From Candidatus Poribacteria bacterium (GTDB lineage: Bacteria > Poribacteria > WGA-4E > WGA-3G), in the NCBI GenBank assembly GCA_009845505.1, contig VXZL01000347.1, positions 1 to 7,317 of the forward strand: a stretch of 7,317 nucleotides of DNA, written 5' to 3'. The translations under genes and the position numbers were made by a program. Each line of letters begins with the position of its first letter. The stretch's first letter is position 1. This document shows positions 1-5,257 of this stretch, piece by piece. Below the pieces are notes generated by a model. It was not told the DNA's origin, did not search any database, and saw only the letters and a list, made by a program, of their open reading frames with translations.

Positions 1-81
1 GGGCGCGGTATCCCGAATCAACTCGAAGCGTTTTTGAATGTCTTCAACGCTCTCAAAAGTTTCTCCTACGAATTCAATCAC
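1..81 (-). CDS. N-terminal fragment of an unidentified protein (runs off the left edge)
   Basis: Reading the minus strand from a GTG at 81-79 gives 27 uninterrupted codons to the window edge, beginning (M)IEFVGETFESVEDIQKRF and ending RDTAP. The fragment is charged and probably helical, with no signal peptide or membrane segment, so a cytoplasmic protein is likely. GTG was chosen because an AAAGGAG ribosome-binding site (91-97) lies nine bases upstream. The nearer ATG at 89-87 is only one base from that site and reaches a TGA after three codons. A sigma70-like promoter (132-160) sits upstream on the same strand, diverging from the large secreted-protein gene. I do not recognise the family and too little is visible to assign a role. 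The reading frame and start are well supported for so short a piece, but a chance ORF cannot be excluded. Confidence 0.55.
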   Translation of the reverse strand, partial: MIEFVGETFESVEDIQKRFELIRDTAP

Positions 82-90
82 TGTTTCATT

Positions 91-97
91 CTCCTTT
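91..97 (-). promoter_or_regulatory. Ribosome-binding site that selects the GTG start at 81
   Basis: On the minus strand the bases read AAAGGAG, a strong Shine-Dalgarno match. The spacing is nine bases to GTG (81-79) and only one base to ATG (89-87). The ATG frame stops after three codons, so the GTG is the start this site supports. Confidence 0.55.
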
Positions 98-131
98 AAC
101 GAAAGAAATTTCGATAGATTTTGTGCCTTTT

Positions 132-160
132 AGTATGCCACGTCTAACCGTTTTTTTCAA
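132..160 (-). promoter_or_regulatory. Predicted sigma70 promoter for the leftward partial gene
   Basis: On the minus strand TTGAAA (155-160, five of six matches to the -35 consensus) is followed after exactly 17 bases by CATACT (132-137, four of six to the -10 consensus). Transcription would start near 125 and give a leader of about 45 bases ending in the AAAGGAG site. This is a prediction from sequence only. It is back to back with the rightward promoter at 184-212. Confidence 0.45.
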
Positions 161-183
161 GGAATCTTTTTAGCCAAAGATTG

Positions 184-212
184 TTGCGCTTCACTCCATC
201 TTATGCTATCAT
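184..212 (+). promoter_or_regulatory. Predicted extended -10 promoter for the large secreted-protein gene
   Basis: TTGCGC (184-189), a 17-base spacer and TATCAT (207-212) make a -35/-10 pair. The spacer ends in TGC, giving TGCTATCAT, a one-mismatch match to the extended -10 consensus TGnTATAAT. Transcription should begin near 219, leaving a leader of about 48 bases before the ATG at 267. The same arrangement precedes the gene at 4515. A ribosome-binding site AGGAG lies at 257-261, five bases before the ATG. Confidence 0.5.
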
Positions 213-266
213 CTAATACATAAAAAACCAACCGCTAATTGATCCTCTCACTTAACAGGAGCGTTT

Positions 267-3200
267 ATGAAAGACCGGAAACATTTTATTCTCATCGGTT
301 ATCTGCTGATATTCAGCGTAAGTATTTATCAAAACGTTAACGCCCAAGAAAATCTCGCCCAAGAGGCGTATGCGATTTTTGAACAAAACTGCCTGAACTG
401 CCACGGGGAACACGGCGCATTTACTGAGGAAATCATCATTGAGCACACGGTGCTCCTCGAAACTGGAGCTGTCATTCCAGGGCAACCGATTGACTCTACA
501 CTCTATACACGGCTCCTCGAAAAAGACCCTATCAGACGCATGCCCCTCGGACAACCCCCACTCCCACCCGCGGCGATCCACACCATCCGAAACTGGATTC
601 AAGCTGGTGCCCCGAGTTGGGAACACACAACGGAGATCGCCGGCACTTTCATCACACCTGCGGAGATGCTGACACACATCGAAAACCACGTCAACACACT
701 GCCACCCTTTGACCGGACGTTTGCACGGTACTTTACTCTCACACATCTCTATAACGCCGGTGAAACGCCTGAATCCCTTCACGCCTATCAGCGCGCCCTT
801 TCCAAACTCGTGAATAGCCTATCGTGGGGACGTGAAGTGATCCGACCGCAACCCATTGACGGAGAAGAAACGGTCTTCTATATCGATCTCCGCGACTACG
901 AATGGGAGATTGGCCCCAACCGCTGGACGCTGATTGAAGTGGAATATCCGTATAGCATTGCGTTCGATGCACCCACAGAGACAACACTGCGTGAAAAACT
1001 GACCAATCTACGTCAAGAAATGAATTGTGAAGTGCCATTCGTTCATGTCAATTGGTTTCTTGCCACTGCTTCCTTACCACCTCTCTATCACGACATTCTC
1101 GGTCTCCCTGTGACCGTTCGGGAGTTGGAAACACGACTTGAAGTGAATGTCGCTGAAAATATACGGAATGCAGCGGGGCGACGCGTCTGGCGCGCCGGTT
1201 TCAACAATTCGGGAGTCTCAAATCATAACCGCGTTGTGGAACGCCACATCTCTCGGTATGGTGCGTATTGGAAAAGTTACGATTTCGCTGGGAGCGTCGG
1301 GACGCAGCACATTTTTACACATCCACTCTCTTTCACACACGATGGTGGCGAGATTATCTTTAACCTACCCAACGGTTTACAGGCATACTATCTCACAGAT
1401 GCGGGGGGCGGTCGGTTGGATGAAGCACCGATAGCGATCGTCTCCAACCCCGCAGCGAGTGATCCAACTGTCCGTAATGGACTTTCGTGTATCGGATGTC
1501 ATACCGAAGGAATGAAAACGTTTGAAGATCAGGTGCGTGTTGTTGTTCAGCAGAACCCCAACCCACCCTATAACAAAGCACAAGCGTTGCGGTTGTATAC
1601 TGAAAAAGTCGTCATGGACCCACTCGTATCTGAGGATACGCAGCGGTATCGTCAAGCACTTGAGGCAGCAGGCGATATATTTGGTGGCATTGAACCCGTG
1701 CAGCGGTTCCATGAAGCGTTTCAAAGACCCCTTGATGCGTCGCACGCTGCGGCAGCAGTCGGTTTAGAGACAGAAACATTTCTTGCGGAGATTCGTGAGA
1801 ATGTAGGTTTACAGAACTTAGGGTTGCTGGTGTTAGAAAATGGGACGATAAAACGGGATACGTGGACAGAGAACTTTAGTGAAGTCGTTTTTGCATTGGA
1901 TTTCCCATCGCGAAGTGCAGGCATCAATGTTGATCCACAAACAGAGATTATCCCTGGAGCGTCTGTACACATTCCTGACCCGAACCTCCGCGCCGCAATA
2001 GCAGACACCCTCGACAAAGCACCGGGAGACCCGATTACCACAGAAGAAATGGCTACTTTGCAGAAACTGTACACTGGTTACTATAACATTAGCGATTTAA
2101 CAGGACTTGAATTCGCAAAGAATTTAATAGATTTAACTCTCCAGGACAATCCTTTATCAGACATTTCGCCGCTTGCTTCGCTGACAAAATTACGTCACCT
2201 AAGCATTCGAGACACTGAAGTCTTCGACCTTTCGCCGCTATCGAGATTGTATGAACTTGAAGTCATAGACGCCACATCACTTCGTATATCAAGTCTCGCT
2301 CCCTTGGCAGGGCTCAAAAACCTGAAAAAGTTAGACACCGCACACACTGATATTACTGACCTGTCACCTTTGGCAGGATTGACAAACCTAACAAGGCTCC
2401 GCTTATATGACTGCAAAGCAACCGACCTGTCCCCCTTGAAAGGCTTAACAAAACTGAGATGGTTCGGTTTGCCGCAGAACGATAATATCCAGGACTTCTC
2501 ACCCTTGTCAGGATTAACAGAGTTGAGACATCTTGACCTATTCGATACTGGTATTTCGGATCTTTCCCCGCTATCAGGCTTGGTTAATTTGGAAACGTTG
2601 ATACTAAACAGCAACAACATTGTAGATGTCTCACCACTTACATCTCTGCGTAACTTAAAAAGGTTAGAACTTCACGAGAATAACATATCTGACTTCTCAC
2701 CCTTGGATCCCATACGCGAGACGATAGAAGTCTTCATTTGGGACAGCAACCCTGGGTTTCCACAAGGTGGTCCAAAAATTGCGGGGCCTTGGCTCTGGCT
2801 AACCTTGCCAGCAAACTGGGGTGAGGATTTCCTTCTGACGGATTACTTCGCAAAAGTATCCAACAATAAAGTTACAGAAGAACAGATCGCTACCCACGGG
2901 GTCTCGGAGGGAGCTTCTATAGGAGAAAGTGTGTGGTCGGTTGGAACACTTGAGCCTTATAACGCGGATCGCAAATATAAGAATGCGACGAACCTTACAA
3001 GACTATTCGACGCTCAAGGTGCTATTGAAGTTGGTGACGGCGCGGATCATGTTGTCGTCTATGGTTCTATCCCTGTGTTCTCTCCGAGAACACAGCAGAC
3101 GAAAATATTCATAGGTACCAGTCATCCTCGGAAAGTCTATCTTAATGGCAAGTTAGTTCATGATCAAGCCTTCGGTCTCGGGGATCATGATTACAAAACA

Positions 3201-4370
3201 TTTTTTCCAATCACACTACAACCCGGGAAAAATGTGTTTTTGATAAAACTTGGTGCTAAGTGGGAGACTCATCTATATTCTTTCTTTTTCGGATTTGAAC
3301 CTGGCACGGAATATGAGGTATACAATCCGCACGTCGGATATACACTCTCTACGCCTAAAATCCATGCAGGCGATACCTTCACCCTCAACATCACCGCGGA
3401 AAACGTTATTGATTTCGCAGGTTGGCAAGTAGACCTTGCCTTTAATCCGACTATACTCGAAGCAATTGAGGTAAATGAAGGCGATTTCCTGAAAATAGAC
3501 AACGGCACGACCTTCTTTCAGAAGGGCACTATTGATAACACAACGGGTAAGATTACTAAACTCAGTTCGGCACGCCTCAGCGAAGATGGGGTTACCGGCA
3601 CAGGAACACTCCTATCAGTGACGTTCACCGCGAAAACACCCGGACAGACGCAGCTCAAACTCGAAAACTTTCAACTCGCCGCGATTACAGGAGAGTCTAT
3701 TCCCGTTGGTGCACCTGATATTCTTATTACCGTAGAAGGTCAACTCACAACTGGGGACGTCAACCGAGATGGACAGGTCAGCATTCTGGATATGGTACTG
3801 GTTGCACGTCAGTTCGGGAACACTGTTCCTTCGGACTCTGCAGTTGACATCAATGGCGATGGTGTTATCAACGTCTTGGATCTGATTCTTGTTTCTCAGC
3901 ACATGGGTGAATCCAGCGACGCAGCTGCCCCGTCTCTTGTTGGAGTAAACGAGCGAGAATTGGATCCGGCGATAGTCAGGGCGTGGATAGCACAAGCAGC
4001 ACTTGAAGACGATGGCTCTGTTGTCTTCCAACAAGGGATAGCGAAACTTCGGGAACTGCTATCATCGCTGCTGCCGAAAGAGACGACACTGCTGCCGAAT
4101 TATCCAAACCCATTCAACCCAGAGACATGGATACCGTATCAACTCTCCAAACCTGCGGAGGTTACCTTGCGCATTTATGCTATCAATGGTGAATTGGTCC
4201 GGACGTTGGCGTTAGGACATACACCTGCGGGTATCTATGAATCTCGGACGCGTGCGGCGTATTGGGATGGGAAAAATGAGGTGGGTGAGTCTGTTGCAAG
4301 TGGAATTTATTTCTACACGCTAACCGCAGGCAACTTTACGGCGACGCGGAAACTCCTGATTCGGAAGTAA
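267..4370 (+). CDS. Secreted multidomain cytochrome c / leucine-rich-repeat / cohesin-dockerin protein with C-terminal sorting tail
   Basis: This 1367-residue exported protein starts at an ATG five bases after AGGAG. Residues 1-26 are a signal peptide (basic start, hydrophobic core, cleavage after VNA). Residues 30-116 match the planctomycete-type cytochrome c domain: CLNCH haem site (42-46), a candidate distal Met92 in RRMPLGQPPLP, and a closing WIQAGAP. Residues 125-400 are a Tyr/Trp-rich region I cannot assign. A second haem site, CIGCH, lies at 408-412. Residues 567-606 are a helical cap (IPDPNLRAAI), followed by ten internalin-like 22-residue leucine-rich repeats (607-831). Residues 840-1012 resemble a galactose-binding-like sandwich (KVYLNGKLVHDQ). 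Residues 1025-1158 look like a cohesin, and 1162-1215 a dockerin with two calcium loops starting at Asp1164 and Asp1194. Residues 1277-1367 are a type IX-style sorting tail (PNYPNPFNPETW). Redox activity and surface attachment are inferred; the substrate is unknown. Confidence 0.9.
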   Translation: MKDRKHFILIGYLLIFSVSIYQNVNAQENLAQEAYAIFEQNCLNCHGEHGAFTEEIIIEHTVLLETGAVIPGQPIDSTLYTRLLEKDPIRRMPLGQPPLPPAAIHTIRNWIQAGAPSWEHTTEIAGTFITPAEMLTHIENHVNTLPPFDRTFARYFTLTHLYNAGETPESLHAYQRALSKLVNSLSWGREVIRPQPIDGEETVFYIDLRDYEWEIGPNRWTLIEVEYPYSIAFDAPTETTLREKLTNLRQEMNCEVPFVHVNWFLATASLPPLYHDILGLPVTVRELETRLEVNVAENIRNAAGRRVWRAGFNNSGVSNHNRVVERHISRYGAYWKSYDFAGSVGTQHIFTHPLSFTHDGGEIIFNLPNGLQAYYLTDAGGGRLDEAPIAIVSNPAASDPTVRNGLSCIGCHTEGMKTFEDQVRVVVQQNPNPPYNKAQALRLYTEKVVMDPLVSEDTQRYRQALEAAGDIFGGIEPVQRFHEAFQRPLDASHAAAAVGLETETFLAEIRENVGLQNLGLLVLENGTIKRDTWTENFSEVVFALDFPSRSAGINVDPQTEIIPGASVHIPDPNLRAAIADTLDKAPGDPITTEEMATLQKLYTGYYNISDLTGLEFAKNLIDLTLQDNPLSDISPLASLTKLRHLSIRDTEVFDLSPLSRLYELEVIDATSLRISSLAPLAGLKNLKKLDTAHTDITDLSPLAGLTNLTRLRLYDCKATDLSPLKGLTKLRWFGLPQNDNIQDFSPLSGLTELRHLDLFDTGISDLSPLSGLVNLETLILNSNNIVDVSPLTSLRNLKRLELHENNISDFSPLDPIRETIEVFIWDSNPGFPQGGPKIAGPWLWLTLPANWGEDFLLTDYFAKVSNNKVTEEQIATHGVSEGASIGESVWSVGTLEPYNADRKYKNATNLTRLFDAQGAIEVGDGADHVVVYGSIPVFSPRTQQTKIFIGTSHPRKVYLNGKLVHDQAFGLGDHDYKTFFPITLQPGKNVFLIKLGAKWETHLYSFFFGFEPGTEYEVYNPHVGYTLSTPKIHAGDTFTLNITAENVIDFAGWQVDLAFNPTILEAIEVNEGDFLKIDNGTTFFQKGTIDNTTGKITKLSSARLSEDGVTGTGTLLSVTFTAKTPGQTQLKLENFQLAAITGESIPVGAPDILITVEGQLTTGDVNRDGQVSILDMVLVARQFGNTVPSDSAVDINGDGVINVLDLILVSQHMGESSDAAAPSLVGVNERELDPAIVRAWIAQAALEDDGSVVFQQGIAKLRELLSSLLPKETTLLPNYPNPFNPETWIPYQLSKPAEVTLRIYAINGELVRTLALGHTPAGIYESRTRAAYWDGKNEVGESVASGIYFYTLTAGNFTATRKLLIRK
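2085..2759 (+). repeat. Ten tandem leucine-rich repeats, period about 66 bases
   Basis: Residues 607-831 of the secreted protein divide into ten units of the form NISDLSPLxGLTNLxxLxL. Units 1-5 and 7-9 are 22 residues, unit 6 is 23 (one residue inserted at QND), and unit 10 is a degraded cap ending DSNPGF. This is the internalin-like LRR class. The repeat is clear in protein, while the DNA has diverged between units, so it is not a recent expansion. Curved LRR arrays usually bind proteins or glycans. Confidence 0.88.
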
Positions 4371-4420
4371 GTATGTCTTTAAGTTTCGGCTATGGAAGGT
4401 TTACACACTCCCGAAAATCC

Positions 4421-4449
4421 TTGTGTTTCGAGGTAATCTATGTTATCAT
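4421..4449 (+). promoter_or_regulatory. Predicted extended -10 promoter for the Uma2-family gene
   Basis: TTGTGT (4421-4426), 17 bases, then TGTTATCAT with the -10 hexamer TATCAT at 4444-4449. The -10 lies inside a perfect inverted repeat, CTATG-TTAT-CATAG (4438-4451), which could be a small operator or a chance palindrome. Transcription would begin near 4456. The gene therefore appears to have its own promoter and not to depend on read-through from the large gene ending at 4370. Confidence 0.5.
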
Positions 4450-4514
4450 AGAAATTATGAAAGTTAACCTCCAAATAAGGTAGATGAATCTATAGCAACT
4501 GAGGAGATAGCACG

Positions 4515-5222
4515 ATGCACCAAAGACTACGTTCTGCCCCCACAGTCGTCTATCCCGAATCCGACGGTCAACCGATGGCAGAAACTCCGAGACATCAACA
4601 AGTCATGATAGATTGCATGAATGTTCTAAGAAGACATTTCTATAAGATTCCCGAGGTGTATATTGGAGGGAACATGCTGCTGTATTACGAAGAAGGCAAC
4701 CCCCGGAAGTCTGTCTCCCCGGATGTGTTTATGGTTCGGGGGGTCTCGAAGAAAGAACTCCGAGTGTATAAGACGTGGGAACAGCATCCGACACTCGATT
4801 TCGTATTGGAGGTTGCGAGTCCAAGCACAGTCAGAAAAGATTTAGGTGAGAAAAAGGAGCTTTACGCGAATGTCCTGAAAGTCAGAGAGTATTATATTTA
4901 CGACCCCTATCATGAGGTAGAACCTTCGTTCATAGGGTTCCGTCTTGTCGGGGGTATGTATGAGGAGATAGAGTTTGTGAACGATCGACTTGTGTCTGAG
5001 CAGTTAGGCTTGGAACTTGGTGAGCATGAAGACACGCTGCGCCTGTATGACCCAATGAATGGTACGTGGTTGCCTACCTCTGATGAGCGAGCGGACGCAG
5101 CAGAGGCTCGCGCTGAAGGTGAGGCACGCGCTCGGCAAGTCGCGGAGGCTCGCGCAGCAGCAGCAGAAACCGAACTTGCTGAGCTTCGGGCAGTCCTTGA
5201 ACGGCTACAAGCTTCTGAGTAG
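4515..5222 (+). CDS. Uma2-family (DUF820) PD-(D/E)XK nuclease-like protein with charged coiled-coil tail
   Basis: This 235-residue protein starts at an ATG eight bases after GAGGAG (4501-4506). Residues 20-185 follow the Uma2/DUF820 pattern of the restriction-endonuclease fold: an N-terminal helix after MAETPRHQQ, strand pairs around GGNMLLYYEEG, the metal-binding candidate Asp70 in SPDVFMV, Glu99 in LEVASPST, then Asp109 and Lys113/Lys114 in DLGEKKELYA, and the family-typical EYYIYDP (125-131). All expected acidic and basic positions are present, so it is probably catalytically intact. Residues 190-235 are an Ala/Glu/Arg-rich, probably coiled-coil tail absent from minimal members and likely used for self-association. 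There is no signal peptide, so it should act in the cytoplasm. The family is often present in many copies per genome and its biological substrate is not established. Family assignment is firm; nuclease activity is inferred. Confidence 0.88.
   Translation: MHQRLRSAPTVVYPESDGQPMAETPRHQQVMIDCMNVLRRHFYKIPEVYIGGNMLLYYEEGNPRKSVSPDVFMVRGVSKKELRVYKTWEQHPTLDFVLEVASPSTVRKDLGEKKELYANVLKVREYYIYDPYHEVEPSFIGFRLVGGMYEEIEFVNDRLVSEQLGLELGEHEDTLRLYDPMNGTWLPTSDERADAAEARAEGEARARQVAEARAAAAETELAELRAVLERLQASE
5103..5155 (+). repeat. Three near-identical 11-base repeats in the coiled-coil tail of the Uma2-like gene
   Basis: GAGGCTCGCGC occurs at 5103-5113 and 5145-5155, with a one-mismatch copy, GAGGCACGCGC, at 5121-5131. 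The offsets are 18 and 24 bases, both in frame, and each copy encodes EARA. A CAGCAGCAG run follows at about 5155-5164. The tail probably grows or shrinks by in-frame slippage or unequal exchange. Confidence 0.6.
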
Positions 5223-5257
5223 TGTCTACTATCATTCAAATCACTGTTAACAGCGTT

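Noticed and set aside
87..89. ATG as start of the leftward gene
   Set aside because: It is one base from the ribosome-binding site and its frame ends at TGA after three codons; the GTG at 81-79 fits better.
3817..3829. GGAACACTGTTCC inverted repeat inside the dockerin coding region
   Set aside because: It is a 13-base palindrome inside conserved coding sequence between the two calcium loops, with no partner copy seen, so chance is the simpler explanation.
4384..4416. TTTCGG ... CCGAAA inverted repeat after the large gene, considered as a terminator
   Set aside because: The stem is only six base pairs with a 21-base loop and no T tract follows, so it is unlikely to act as an intrinsic terminator.
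4457..4483. Tiny ORF MKVNLQIR at the predicted transcription start, followed by ATG-AAT-CTA-TAG at 4484-4495, considered as a leader peptide
   Set aside because: The short frames have no convincing ribosome-binding site or attenuator hairpin, and stops this close together are expected by chance in AT-rich leader DNA.
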